The notes: generated by a model from the letters alone, not told the origin. Shown: positions 8,353-18,397, numbered from the stretch's first letter. The stretch is DNA of 64,000 nucleotides from Actimicrobium sp047621665 (GCA_047621665.1 JBLHMB010000011.1:1-64000), one strand, 5' to 3'. Numbers and translations: made by a program.

Positions 8353-11300
8353 ATGTCATTCCAGCTGATTCAATCCCTTCCGAAACCGGGTCACCGCTAT
8401 GCCTTGCCCCGCCTGCATGGCTCCGCCGATGCGTGCGTACTGGCACAAGCAGGATCGGTACTCAAAGCCCAGAAAAAAATGCTGGCCATTGTGGTGGCCA
8501 ATCCCGCCGATGCGCAGCGCCTGCTGGCCGAGATTCCGTGGTTCGCGCAGGAAGGCGAACCCGCGCTGCGCTGCCACTTGCTGCCGGATTGGGAAACCCT
8601 GCCGTACGACGCTTTTTCGCCACATCAGGACCTGGTATCGGAGCGCCTTGCCACGCTGTATGAAATGCAAAACGGCCAGTGCGATGTACTCATTGTGCCG
8701 GCCACCACGGCACTGGTGCGGATGGCACCGCCGTCGTTTCTGGCGGCGTACACGTTCTTCTTCAAGCGTGGCGAAGTACTCGATGAAGTGCGCCTGAAAA
8801 CCCAATTGGCGCTGGCCGGCTACACCCCCGTATCGCAAGTCATGTCGCCCGGCGAATACTCGGTGCGCGGCGGGCTGATCGACCTGTTCCCGATGGGTTC
8901 GGCACTGCCCTACCGGATCGATCTGTTCGGCGACACCATCGACACAATCCGCACCTTCGACGCCGATACACAACGTTCGCTGTATCCGGTGCAGGAAGTG
9001 CGCCTGTTGCCGGGACGCGAATTCCCGATGGATGACCTCGCCCGCACCGCGTTTCGCAGTCGCTGGCGCGAAGTGTTCGAAGGCGATCCGTCGCGCTCGT
9101 CGGTCTACAAGGACATCGGTAGCGGCATTGCCGCCGCCGGTATCGAATACTACCTGCCGCTGTTTTTTGAAGACACCCGCACACTGTTCGATTACCTGCC
9201 AGCAGATACGACGTTTGCGTTGAGCGGCGATATCGACGGCGCAATCGGCCGCTTCTGGAGCGATACCCGCTCGCGCCATAACTTTCTGAAATCGGACCGC
9301 GAGCGTCCCATCCTGCCGCCCGACCAGCTGTTCCTGACCGATGAAGAGTTTTTCACGCGTGCCAAGACCTTCGGACGCTGGATCTTGCGCACCGATGATC
9401 AGCCGTCCGAACTGTCAGCCGCCTTGCCCAATATCGCCGTCAATCGCCGCAGTGACGATCCGCTGATTAATTTACGCAGCTATTTGCGCTATAACGCCAA
9501 GCGCGTAATGATCTGCGCCGAAACCAACGGCCGGCGCGAAACGCTGCAACAGTATTTCAATGAATACCAGCTCGACCTGACGCCATGCGAAGGCTATACC
9601 GGCTTCGTCAACGGCTCGGCCAGGCTGATGCTGGGCGTGGCACCGATGCATGCCGGTTTCGAACTGGGCGAAGCGCTCGGCGACCTGGTCTTCATTACCG
9701 AAACCGAACTGTTCGCCGGCACGGGTCGCCGCGCCGGCCACAAAAAACAGGAAGCCGCGACGCAGGTCGAGTCGATGGTGCGCGATCTGTCCGAGCTAAA
9801 AATCGGCGACCCGGTCGTCCACAGCAACCACGGCATCGGGCGCTACATGGGACTGGTCAGCATGGACCTCGGTGAAGGCGAAACCGAGTTCCTCTACCTC
9901 GACTATGCAAAAGAAGCCAAGCTGTATGTACCGGTGTCGCAGCTGCATGTGATTTCACGCTATTCGGGCGCCTCGCCCGAAGACGCGCCGCTGCATTCGC
10001 TCGGTTCCGGCCAGTGGGAAAAAGCCAAGCGCCGCGCCGCCCAGCAAATCCGTGACACCGCCGCCGAACTGCTGAATCTGTACGCCCGTCGCGCGTTGCG
10101 CAAGGGCCATGCGTTCGAATTTTCAGCCCATGATTACGCCGCCTTTGCTGAGAGCTTCGGCTTCGAGGAAACAGTCGACCAGGCCGCCGCGATCAACGCC
10201 GTCATCGGCGACATGACCAGCGGCAAACCAATGGACCGGCTGATCTGCGGCGACGTCGGTTTCGGTAAAACCGAAGTGGCGTTGCGTGCGACCTTTGTCG
10301 CGGTCCTCGGCGGCAAGCAGGTTGCCATCCTCGCGCCGACCACACTGCTGGCCGAACAGCATGCGCAGACCTTCGCCGACCGGTTTGCCGACTGGCCGGT
10401 GAAGATCGCCGAGCTGTCGCGTTTCCGGACCGGCAAAGAGATCAACACTGCAATGAAAGGCATGGCCGACGGCACGCTCGATATCGTCATCGGCACCCAC
10501 AAGCTGCTGTCGAGCGATGTCCATTTCGAACGGTTGGGGCTGGTCATCATCGATGAAGAACACCGCTTCGGTGTGCGCCAGAAAGAAGCACTGAAAGCCT
10601 TGCGCGCCGAAGTCGATGTGCTGACGCTGACCGCCACGCCAATCCCGCGCACGCTGGGCATGGCGCTCGAAGGCTTGCGCGATTTTTCAATCATCGCGAC
10701 CGCGCCGCAAAAGCGGCTGGCGATCAAGACCTTCGTGCGCAGCGAGGGCGAGTCCGTCATCCGCGAAGCCTGCCTGCGTGAACTCAAGCGCGGTGGCCAG
10801 GTGTACTTTTTGCACAATGAAGTCGACACCATCGAGAACCGCAAGGCGATGCTCGAAACGCTATTGCCGGAAGCGCGCATCGGCGTTGCCCACGGCCAGA
10901 TGCACGAGCGCGAACTCGAAAAAGTCATGCGTGATTTTGTCGCGCAGCGCTTCAATATCCTGCTCTGCACCACCATCATCGAAACCGGTATTGACGTCCC
11001 GACCGCCAACACCATCATCATGCACAGGGCCGACAAGTTCGGCCTCGCGCAGCTGCATCAATTGCGCGGCCGGGTCGGTCGCTCGCATCATCAGGCGTAT
11101 GCGTATTTGCTGGTGCATGACGTGGCTGGCCTGACCAAACTGGCGCAGCGTCGGCTCGACGCGATCCAGCAGATGGAAGAACTCGGCAGCGGCTTTTACC
11201 TCGCCATGCATGACCTCGAAATTCGCGGTGCCGGCGAAGTCCTCGGCGACAACCAGTCAGGCGACATGACCGAAATCGGTTTCCAGATGTATTCCGACAT

Positions 11301-11799
11301 GCTCAATCTGGCGGTGCGCTCGCTGCGCAATGGCAAGGAACCCGACCTCGCTGCGCCACTGGCCTCGACCACAGAAATCAACCTGCATGTACCGGCGCTG
11401 TTGCCAGCCGAATATTGCGGCGATGTGCACGAACGCCTGTCGCTTTACAAGCGCCTGGCCAGTTGCAACGAAGCCGACAAGATCGACGACCTGCAGGAAG
11501 AAATGATCGACCGCTTCGGCAAATTGCCGGAACCGGCCAAAGCGCTGGTCGAAACGCATCGCTTGCGGGTACTGGCCAAACCGATCGGCATCATCAAGAT
11601 TGATGCCCATGGCGAAGCGGCGCAACTGCAGTTCGAACCGAATCCGCCGATTGATGCGATGCGCATCATCACGCTGATCCAGAAGAACCGGCATATCAAG
11701 CTCAACGGTCAGGACAAATTGCGCATCACCGCCAGCATGCCCGACCTGGCCGCCCGCGTCTTGCAAATCAAGACCACCATCCGCGCGCTGGTGGGTTGA
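8353..11799 (+). CDS. mfd: Mfd, transcription-repair coupling factor
   Basis: DNA translocase (1148 aa) that pushes stalled RNA polymerase off lesions and recruits UvrA. In order: a UvrB-like N-terminal module; the CarD-like RNA-polymerase interaction domain around residues 480-535 (IGDPVVHSNHGIGRYMGL); a RecG-like SF2 helicase with Walker A GDVGFGKTE near 632 and DEEH near 733; the TATPIPRTL motif; the QLRGRVGRS motif VI; and the C-terminal TRCF domain. The start used (MSFQLIQSLPKPG) matches Mfd length; an ATG 42 codons upstream lies in the promoter region. Confidence 0.97.
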   Translation: MSFQLIQSLPKPGHRYALPRLHGSADACVLAQAGSVLKAQKKMLAIVVANPADAQRLLAEIPWFAQEGEPALRCHLLPDWETLPYDAFSPHQDLVSERLATLYEMQNGQCDVLIVPATTALVRMAPPSFLAAYTFFFKRGEVLDEVRLKTQLALAGYTPVSQVMSPGEYSVRGGLIDLFPMGSALPYRIDLFGDTIDTIRTFDADTQRSLYPVQEVRLLPGREFPMDDLARTAFRSRWREVFEGDPSRSSVYKDIGSGIAAAGIEYYLPLFFEDTRTLFDYLPADTTFALSGDIDGAIGRFWSDTRSRHNFLKSDRERPILPPDQLFLTDEEFFTRAKTFGRWILRTDDQPSELSAALPNIAVNRRSDDPLINLRSYLRYNAKRVMICAETNGRRETLQQYFNEYQLDLTPCEGYTGFVNGSARLMLGVAPMHAGFELGEALGDLVFITETELFAGTGRRAGHKKQEAATQVESMVRDLSELKIGDPVVHSNHGIGRYMGLVSMDLGEGETEFLYLDYAKEAKLYVPVSQLHVISRYSGASPEDAPLHSLGSGQWEKAKRRAAQQIRDTAAELLNLYARRALRKGHAFEFSAHDYAAFAESFGFEETVDQAAAINAVIGDMTSGKPMDRLICGDVGFGKTEVALRATFVAVLGGKQVAILAPTTLLAEQHAQTFADRFADWPVKIAELSRFRTGKEINTAMKGMADGTLDIVIGTHKLLSSDVHFERLGLVIIDEEHRFGVRQKEALKALRAEVDVLTLTATPIPRTLGMALEGLRDFSIIATAPQKRLAIKTFVRSEGESVIREACLRELKRGGQVYFLHNEVDTIENRKAMLETLLPEARIGVAHGQMHERELEKVMRDFVAQRFNILLCTTIIETGIDVPTANTIIMHRADKFGLAQLHQLRGRVGRSHHQAYAYLLVHDVAGLTKLAQRRLDAIQQMEELGSGFYLAMHDLEIRGAGEVLGDNQSGDMTEIGFQMYSDMLNLAVRSLRNGKEPDLAAPLASTTEINLHVPALLPAEYCGDVHERLSLYKRLASCNEADKIDDLQEEMIDRFGKLPEPAKALVETHRLRVLAKPIGIIKIDAHGEAAQLQFEPNPPIDAMRIITLIQKNRHIKLNGQDKLRITASMPDLAARVLQIKTTIRALVG

Positions 11800-11833
11800 A
11801 CCACCAGGCTGACACCCCATTAAATTACACACA

Positions 11834-12676
11834 ATGAATATGATCCTTCAGGGCTTGACCGTAGAACGCCACACCATTGACCGCATCGCAGTGCTGGCTG
11901 GCGCGACCGGTATCGTACCAATCAGCGCCACCGCGTTTCGCTGCGAGAGTGCGACGCTCACGGCCGAGATAAAGACGGCGGTCGAGTCGGCCTGTCTGGC
12001 CGCGCAGCTCGACTACGCCTTCGTCAAATCCAGCCTGCAGTTGAATGACTTCAAGCTGCTCGCAATGGATATGGATTCAACGCTGATCACGATCGAATGC
12101 ATCGATGAAATCGCCGACATGCAAGGCTTGAAGCCACAAGTGTCAGCCATCACCGAAGCAGCGATGCGTGGTGAAATCGAATTCAACGAGAGCCTGACGC
12201 AACGCGTGGCACTGCTGGCCGGACTGGACGCGTCGGCCTTGCAGCGGGTCTTCGACGAACGACTCCAGTTGTCGCCCGGGGCAGAAAAAATGCTGGCGGC
12301 GGTCAAGGCTGCCGGCTTGAAAACCTTGCTGGTCTCGGGCGGATTTACCTTTTTTACCGAGCGTATCAAGCAGCAGCTCGGACTGGACTACGCGCACGCC
12401 AACGTGCTCGAAATCGTCGATGGCAAACTGACCGGCCGCGTGGTCGGCGGCATCGTCAATGCCGAAGAAAAAAAGTTGACCGTTGCCCGCCTTTGCGCCG
12501 AACTGGGGACCACACCCGCCGCGGCAATCGTGATGGGTGACGGCGCCAATGACTTGCAGATGATGGGCATTGCCGGCATGTCGGTCGCGTTTCGTGCCAA
12601 ACCGGTGGTGCGGATGCAGGCCACTGTAGCGTTGAATTTTGTCGGACTGGATGGCGTGTTGAATTTATTCGGTTAA
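11834..12676 (+). CDS. serB: SerB, phosphoserine phosphatase
   Basis: HAD-superfamily enzyme (280 aa) for the last step of serine synthesis. The N-terminal ~70 residues resemble the short ACT-like regulatory part of proteobacterial SerB. The nucleophile motif DMDST is at 79-83 (D79, D81), motif II is LLVSGGFTFF, and motif IV is MGDGANDLQMM. It follows mfd by 34 bases on the same strand and may be co-transcribed with it. A strong hairpin follows. Confidence 0.95.
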   Translation: MNMILQGLTVERHTIDRIAVLAGATGIVPISATAFRCESATLTAEIKTAVESACLAAQLDYAFVKSSLQLNDFKLLAMDMDSTLITIECIDEIADMQGLKPQVSAITEAAMRGEIEFNESLTQRVALLAGLDASALQRVFDERLQLSPGAEKMLAAVKAAGLKTLLVSGGFTFFTERIKQQLGLDYAHANVLEIVDGKLTGRVVGGIVNAEEKKLTVARLCAELGTTPAAAIVMGDGANDLQMMGIAGMSVAFRAKPVVRMQATVALNFVGLDGVLNLFG

Positions 12677-12699
12677 CTGCAGACCAAATAATTTGTCGC

Positions 12700-12730
12700 G
12701 TCACGGGAACCGCCATGCGGTTTCCGTGAC
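12700..12730 (+). terminator. Strong hairpin after serB (terminator-like, no U tract)
   Basis: A 14-bp stem (GTCACGGGAACCGC pairing with GCGGTTTCCGTGAC, one G-U pair) with a 3-base loop CAT, 24 bases after serB. There is no T run, so it may stabilise the serB 3' end rather than terminate alone. An in-frame ATG at 12733 abuts the stem, which argues against that ATG as the start of the next gene. Confidence 0.55.
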
Positions 12731-12765
12731 TCATGCTCAGATCAACTGACATGAGACATCTTGGT

Positions 12766-14862
12766 ATGAAACGGACCCATCAGGGAACATTTAATCCGGT
12801 AGCGCGTAACGTCCGACACCGTCTCGACGACAATCCCTCCCAACGCCATAGTGCCTCCGGCCAGCCGGCTTCAGCGCCAGCACTCACCATTCGCGATATT
12901 GACCCGCATGCGATGACCCTGATTGCCGCGCGTCTCAACATTACCGATCGTCGCAATTTCCGCTTGGTTGATAGCGCTTTCAGGTCCAGTGGTGCCGCCG
13001 CTTGCGAAGCCATCACCATCGCCACGCCGTCTGAACTGCCGGTAGCATTGCAGGTTTTCCGGCGCGCTGAACTGCGTCGGATGAAGCTGGCCGACGGAAA
13101 TTTCAAAGACGCCGATTGGGGCCTCCTCCGGGAAGGACTGGGACGCTCCGCCCGGGGATTGAAGCACTTAAATTTAAGTAACAACGCAAAAATCACCGAT
13201 GCCGGGATTACCGAACTGACTTGCCTGACGTCGCTGGAACAACTTGATCTGGGAAACTGCATAGGACTCAGTAATACAGCGATGGCAACGCTTGGCCGGA
13301 TGACGTCACTGAAACAACTGGATTTGCGCGGTTGCAGCATCACGGACGAGGGGCTCAGAGCGCTGGGAAATCTGCCGTTGCTGGCGCAAATAAATCTGGA
13401 GAGGTGTGCCGGATTAAGTGCTGCCGGGCTGGCGCATTTGACCGGTTTGCCATTGACGCATCTGATCCTGAAGGAGTGCGACAACATCACCGATGACGCT
13501 CTGTCACACCTGCGTCATCATCAACTGCAGTACCTGAACCTGAGCGGCTGTAACGACTTCGGCGATGAAGGACTCGCCCATTTGGCAAGCGTGCCGTTGC
13601 AACGTCTGGATCTATCGGCATGCCTCGAATTTTCCGATGCAGGACTTCAACATCTCAACGCGGCAACGTTGACGCATTTGTCACTGCGCGAGTGCACCCA
13701 ACTCAGCGATGACGCCCTCCTTCATTTGCCACCGCTACATTTGCTGCAGCATCTGGATCTGTCCGATTGTGATCATCTGAGCAGCGCCGCGCTCACGTCA
13801 TTAAGGAATCTGCCATTGGCGTATCTGGACCTGACGGATTATGAGGGCCTCGACGATGCGGCACTGGCGAACCTGAGTACCATGACATCGCTGCGGCATC
13901 TCGATCTCACTGGCGGTACTGCTATCACTGCAACGGGATTGGCGCATCTGTCCGGACTGACGGCATTGCGCCATCTTTGTCTCGATTTCTGCGAACAGAC
14001 GAGTGATGCCGGGCTGGCGCAACTGGCGCATCTGTCGCTGGAAAAACTGACACTGGCCGGTTGTCCGGCGCTGACAAATGCGGCACTGGCGCAATTACCC
14101 GGAGCATCCACATTGATGAACCTTGACTTGTCCCGGTGCACGGGACTACGCGATGCAGGCCTGGCGCAGTTGGCCATGCTGCCGATGTGCCGGCGACTGG
14201 ATATCTCGTGGAACCCCCATTTTACCGACGCAGGGGTAGCGCACCTGCGGGGCATGCTGCTGGAGCAGTTAGGACTGGAAGGCTGGACCAACCTCACGGA
14301 TCAAGGATTGACCGCGCTGGTCGATATGCCGTTAATCGTCCTATCGCTGCGCGACTGTGATCGCATTGACGGCTCCGGACTGGCCAACCTGAACAGAACC
14401 ATGCCGGTGATACGGCATCTGAATCTGGCGGGCTGTCGTGCGCTCAACGATGACGCCCTGAGACAGTTGGTGCACCTGCCGTTGGATGAACTGAATGTGG
14501 GCCGGTGCGACCGGATCACGGATGCGGGACTGGCGCATTTATCAGGATTGCGCCTGACGGATTTGAATTTGTCCAATTGTAATCAGATCACCAACGCCGG
14601 ACTTGCGCACCTCTCAACCATGCCATTGCAAAAGCTGGACCTGACTTCTTGCAACCAGATAGGAGATGCCGGGATAGCACATCTGGCCACGCTGCCGTTG
14701 CAGCACTTGTCGCTGATATTTTGCACTCAGGTCACGGATGCGATGCCTGCACATTTAGTCGCCATGCCGCTGCGACAACTGGACGCATACGGCTGCACCC
14801 GGCTCACATCAGCTGGCTTTCTGGCCGCCGGGTTAGCGCATTTGCGGCGCAACCCGGAGTAA
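12766..14862 (+). CDS. Large leucine-rich-repeat protein with F-box-like N-terminus (copy 1)
   Basis: 698 aa, function unknown. Residues 1-39 are polar and rich in R, N, P and S, with no signal peptide. Residues 40-80 (IRDIDPHAMTLIAARL, then DRRNFRLVDSAFRSS) resemble an F-box: hydrophobic start, L..L then D....RLV..AFR. From about 102 to the end runs a solenoid of about 22 repeats of 24-25 residues with consensus LxxLxLxxCxxITDxGLxxLxxL, the cysteine-type LRR found in eukaryotic Fbxl/AMN1 proteins. No membrane segment, coiled coil or catalytic motif was seen. The start is set at MKRTHQ because copy 2 begins identically; upstream ATGs at 12733 and 12751 would add residues absent from copy 2. 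F-box plus LRR proteins are known as secreted GALA effectors in Ralstonia (same order), but their LRR type differs. Effector function is inference. Confidence 0.85.
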   Translation: MKRTHQGTFNPVARNVRHRLDDNPSQRHSASGQPASAPALTIRDIDPHAMTLIAARLNITDRRNFRLVDSAFRSSGAAACEAITIATPSELPVALQVFRRAELRRMKLADGNFKDADWGLLREGLGRSARGLKHLNLSNNAKITDAGITELTCLTSLEQLDLGNCIGLSNTAMATLGRMTSLKQLDLRGCSITDEGLRALGNLPLLAQINLERCAGLSAAGLAHLTGLPLTHLILKECDNITDDALSHLRHHQLQYLNLSGCNDFGDEGLAHLASVPLQRLDLSACLEFSDAGLQHLNAATLTHLSLRECTQLSDDALLHLPPLHLLQHLDLSDCDHLSSAALTSLRNLPLAYLDLTDYEGLDDAALANLSTMTSLRHLDLTGGTAITATGLAHLSGLTALRHLCLDFCEQTSDAGLAQLAHLSLEKLTLAGCPALTNAALAQLPGASTLMNLDLSRCTGLRDAGLAQLAMLPMCRRLDISWNPHFTDAGVAHLRGMLLEQLGLEGWTNLTDQGLTALVDMPLIVLSLRDCDRIDGSGLANLNRTMPVIRHLNLAGCRALNDDALRQLVHLPLDELNVGRCDRITDAGLAHLSGLRLTDLNLSNCNQITNAGLAHLSTMPLQKLDLTSCNQIGDAGIAHLATLPLQHLSLIFCTQVTDAMPAHLVAMPLRQLDAYGCTRLTSAGFLAAGLAHLRRNPE

Positions 14863-14967
14863 GGCCACGGCTACCGGTACGGTGCAATTGATTAACCGCA
14901 TTGACGATGATGAGCGTGCCAGTTTGAGCGACCCGCTTCCTGAAGTTCGTATTGATGCCCTACCCAG

Positions 14968-14987
14968 CTGAACTGAACTGAACTGAA
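14968..14987. repeat. Four copies of CTGAA between the LRR genes
   Basis: A perfect 5-bp direct repeat, four units, 20 bases upstream of the second LRR start. It sits where a promoter/ribosome-site spacer would be, so copy-number change could affect expression; that is speculative. The 144-base gap otherwise shows only a short open frame in the +1 register past the copy 1 stop. Confidence 0.6.
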
Positions 14988-15006
14988 ATGGAATGAGAAG
15001 CGCACC

Positions 15007-17091
15007 ATGAAAAGGACTCATCAAGTGACATTTAATCCGTTAGCGCGCAACCTCCGGCATCGCCTCGATGAAAACCCGCCGCCACGCAGTTTGGTCTCCG
15101 GCCAACCAATTTTACCGGCGGCAATCAGCGTCCATAGTATTGATTTGCAGGCGATGACTCTCGTTGCCGCCCGTCTGAATGTGGGCGACCGTCGTAATTT
15201 CCGACTGGTTAACCGGGCATTCAGATCAAGCGGCGCCACAGCATGCAAGGCAATTACCCTCGTTCTTCCGTCTGAACTGCCAACGGCACTACAGGCTTTC
15301 CGTACAGCAAGCATACGACGGATAACACTGACAAATGGAAATTTCAAGGACGTTGATCTGGGCCTCCTGCGGACTGGATTGGGCCGGTCTGCTCGACTAT
15401 TGAAACAATTAAATTTGAGTAACAACGCGCAAATAACGCATGCAGGGATTGGTGCACTGGCTTGCATGACTTCGCTGGAACAGCTTGATTTGGGAAGCTG
15501 CACGGGTATCGGCGATGCGGCGATGGAAATCCTTGGCAGGATGACCTCACTGAAAGAACTGGATTTGCGGAACTGCCCGATCACCAACGAGGGGCTTCGG
15601 CATCTGGCAAATCTGCGCTTACTGACGCAATTAAATCTGGAGGGTTGTACCGGACTCACCGCTGACGGAATGGCACATGTGGCGAGATTGCCATTGACAC
15701 ACCTGACCCTGGAGCGCTGCGACGGGATCACCAACGACGCGCTGGCACATCTGAGCGCGCAACGCCTGGTTTACCTCAACCTGTGTGGTTGCATTGATGT
15801 CGGGGATGAGGGGCTCGCGCATTTGGCGAGCGTACCTTTGCAGAGTCTGAATTTGTCTGGATGTAGTGCAGTGACCGATACAGGGCTTGAACATCTCAAT
15901 ACGGCAACGCTGACGAATTTGTCACTGCAGGGCTGCGACGAACTGACCAATGACGCTGCGCTCCATTTATCCCGGCTCACCTTACTGCAGCACCTGACTC
16001 TGACCGATTGTAATGGCATGACTGGAGCGGCCCTGGCCTCGTTGAGAAACCTGCCATTGCAGCATCTGGATCTCGAAGACGGACCGATGCTGAACGATGC
16101 CGAGCTGGAGAACCTGAGCACGATGACATCGCTGCAGCATCTGAACCTCACCGGTGCCGATGCAATCACCGCAGCGGGATTGGCACACCTGTCGGGTCTG
16201 ACCGCATTACGGGAACTTTATCTCGGTTCCTGCAACCAGGTATCCGATGCCGGGCTGGCGCAATTGACGCATTGCCCGCTGGAGAAATTGACACTTGATA
16301 GCTGCACTGAAATTACGAATCGGACCCTGGCCCGGTTGCCGGGCGCGGCCACATTGAAGGAATTAAATCTGGGCAGGTGCACCGGGCTTAGCGATGAAGG
16401 GCTCGCTTATCTTGCCGGACTTGCAGAATTACGAAAACTGAATTTATCGGAGAATCCCGATTTTACCAATGCCGGTGCGGCACACTTGCGTGGCTTGCCA
16501 CTGAAGCAATTGATTCTTGACGGATGGACCGAGCTCACCGATGAGGGACTGAGTGCTTTTTCGAACATGTCATTGGAAACTTTATCGCTGCGTGAATGCC
16601 ACCGAATCGCTGGGTTCGGGCTGTCTCACCTGAACAGCCGGTCCTCCGAAAAACTGAGTCTGGACCTGTGGAACTGCCATTTGCTCAACGATGACGCGCT
16701 GAGGCATCTGACGAGCCTGCCGTTGAAGACATTGAATTTAGGGAGGTGTGATCTGCTCACCGACATCGGGCTGGCACATCTGACGAGACTGCAGCTGACG
16801 CATCTAACGTTGGCCGTTTTCCCTCAGGTCACCGATGAGGGGCTGGCACATTTTTCCAACATGCCATTGCAAGAGCTGGACCTGAGTTGTTGCCACCGGA
16901 TCGGCGACAACGGTATGGCAAGCCTCGCTGCGCTGCCGATCCAAAGGTTGATGATCGGATTTTGCGAGCGGCTGACGGATGCGGCACTCATGCATTTGCG
17001 CACGATGCCGCTGCAGTATCTGGAGACCTTCGGCCCCAACTTCCTCACGCCGGAGGGCTTTGAGGCAGCCGGGTTGACACGCCTGCAGTAA
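15007..17091 (+). CDS. Large leucine-rich-repeat protein with F-box-like N-terminus (copy 2)
   Basis: 694 aa paralogue of the preceding gene, alignable residue by residue without gaps for at least the first 110 residues (MKRTHQ.TFNP.ARN.RHRLD) and then through the repeat array; clearly a tandem duplicate that has diverged. The F-box-like segment is at 40-80 (VHSIDLQAMTLVAARL, DRRNFRLVNRAFRSS). About 22 cysteine-type LRRs follow, many with the pattern C..(I/L)(T/S)(D/N).GL.HL. A GAGAAG ribosome site lies 8 bases before the ATG. It ends 9 bases from the convergent bktB. No secretion signal or transport system is visible nearby. Function unknown; a protein-protein interaction scaffold is the safe reading. 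Confidence 0.85.
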   Translation: MKRTHQVTFNPLARNLRHRLDENPPPRSLVSGQPILPAAISVHSIDLQAMTLVAARLNVGDRRNFRLVNRAFRSSGATACKAITLVLPSELPTALQAFRTASIRRITLTNGNFKDVDLGLLRTGLGRSARLLKQLNLSNNAQITHAGIGALACMTSLEQLDLGSCTGIGDAAMEILGRMTSLKELDLRNCPITNEGLRHLANLRLLTQLNLEGCTGLTADGMAHVARLPLTHLTLERCDGITNDALAHLSAQRLVYLNLCGCIDVGDEGLAHLASVPLQSLNLSGCSAVTDTGLEHLNTATLTNLSLQGCDELTNDAALHLSRLTLLQHLTLTDCNGMTGAALASLRNLPLQHLDLEDGPMLNDAELENLSTMTSLQHLNLTGADAITAAGLAHLSGLTALRELYLGSCNQVSDAGLAQLTHCPLEKLTLDSCTEITNRTLARLPGAATLKELNLGRCTGLSDEGLAYLAGLAELRKLNLSENPDFTNAGAAHLRGLPLKQLILDGWTELTDEGLSAFSNMSLETLSLRECHRIAGFGLSHLNSRSSEKLSLDLWNCHLLNDDALRHLTSLPLKTLNLGRCDLLTDIGLAHLTRLQLTHLTLAVFPQVTDEGLAHFSNMPLQELDLSCCHRIGDNGMASLAALPIQRLMIGFCERLTDAALMHLRTMPLQYLETFGPNFLTPEGFEAAGLTRLQ

Positions 17092-17100
17092 ATCCCACAA

Positions 17101-18285
17101 TCAAAGGCGTTCGAAAATCGCCGCAATCCCCTGACCACCACCGATACACATCGTCACCAGCGCATAGCGTCCGCCGATGCGGTGTAATTCATTGATCGCC
17201 TTGACGGTGATGATCGCGCCGGTCGCGCCGACCGGATGACCGAGCGATATGCCGGAACCGTTCGGATTGACCTTGGCCGGATCGAAACCAAGTTCCTGAA
17301 TGACTGCGCACGCTTGCGCGGCGAAGGCTTCGTTGGATTCGATCACGTCGAGGTCGGCGACACGCAAGCCGGCGCGTTGCAGGGCCAGCCGCGTGGCCGG
17401 CACCGGACCGATGCCCATATACAGCGGTTCAACCCCGGCGTGGGCGTATGCGACCAGTCGCGCCAGCGGTTTCAGGCCGAGCGCGGCAGCGCGCTGCGCA
17501 TCGGCCATCACTACCGCGGCAGCACCATCGTTGAGCCCGGACGCATTGCCGACCGTGACCATGCCATCCTTCTTGAAGACCGGCTTCATTTTTGCCAGCG
17601 ATTCGAGCGAGGTCTCGCTACGCACGTGTTCATCGGTATCAAACAGCACGATGCCTTTGCGGGTCTTGACCTCGACCGGCACGATCTGGTCCTTGAAATA
17701 ACCGGACGCAATCGCGTGCGCAGCACGTCGCTGGCTTTCAAGCGCCAGCGCGTCCTGCATCTCGCGTGTGATGTGAAAACGCTCGGCGACATTTTCGGCG
17801 GTCACGCCCATGTGCACCGGCTGCCACGGGTCGTGCAGGATGCCCGCCACATAATCGATCAGGCCGGTGTCGCCCATGCGGTTGCCCCAGCGCGCCGCCG
17901 GCATGATGTAGGGGCCGCGACTCATGGATTCGGCACCAGCGCCGATGGCCACGTCCGCATCACCAAGCAGGATGGTCTGTGCCGCCGAAATGATGGCTTG
18001 CAGGCCGGAACCGCACAGACGATTGACGTTGAACGCGGGTGTTTCTTGCGGGATACCGGCATCCATCGCCGCGACGCGGCTCAGGTACGCGTCGCGCGGT
18101 TCAGTCGGCACCACATTGCCCATGACGACATGACCAACAGCCGCCGCATCGACACCTGAGCGTTCCAGCGCGGCGCGCACTGCGGTGGTGGCCAGCGTGC
18201 ATAACGGCACTTCCTTGAGCGAACCGCCAAAGGTTCCGATAGCGGTTCTGGCCAATCCGACTACGACGACTTCACGATGTGACAT
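17101..18285 (-). CDS. bktB: BktB-type acetyl-CoA C-acyltransferase (beta-ketothiolase)
   Basis: Thiolase (394 aa) condensing or cleaving acyl-CoAs; BktB relatives make C4-C6 beta-ketoacyl-CoA for PHA synthesis and take part in beta-oxidation. Nucleophile C91 is in NRLCGSGLQ; the His of GHPVGATGA and the second Cys of TMCIGGGQG complete the active site. It resembles Cupriavidus BktB along its whole length (REVVVVGLARTAIGTFGGSL, TEPRDAYLSRVAA). The start MSHREVV has AAGGA upstream. It is on the same strand as the acyl-CoA dehydrogenase and phosphatase, 112 bases downstream of them. Confidence 0.93.
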   Translation of the reverse strand: MSHREVVVVGLARTAIGTFGGSLKEVPLCTLATTAVRAALERSGVDAAAVGHVVMGNVVPTEPRDAYLSRVAAMDAGIPQETPAFNVNRLCGSGLQAIISAAQTILLGDADVAIGAGAESMSRGPYIMPAARWGNRMGDTGLIDYVAGILHDPWQPVHMGVTAENVAERFHITREMQDALALESQRRAAHAIASGYFKDQIVPVEVKTRKGIVLFDTDEHVRSETSLESLAKMKPVFKKDGMVTVGNASGLNDGAAAVVMADAQRAAALGLKPLARLVAYAHAGVEPLYMGIGPVPATRLALQRAGLRVADLDVIESNEAFAAQACAVIQELGFDPAKVNPNGSGISLGHPVGATGAIITVKAINELHRIGGRYALVTMCIGGGQGIAAIFERL

Positions 18286-18397
18286 GACAATCCTTGATGA
18301 AATAACGCATGAATAAAACCGGATACCCGGCAACTTCGCCGGGATGAACAACGCAGCGCGTCCACGCCGGAGGGAAGACTTGCGTCAAAGAGAAACG

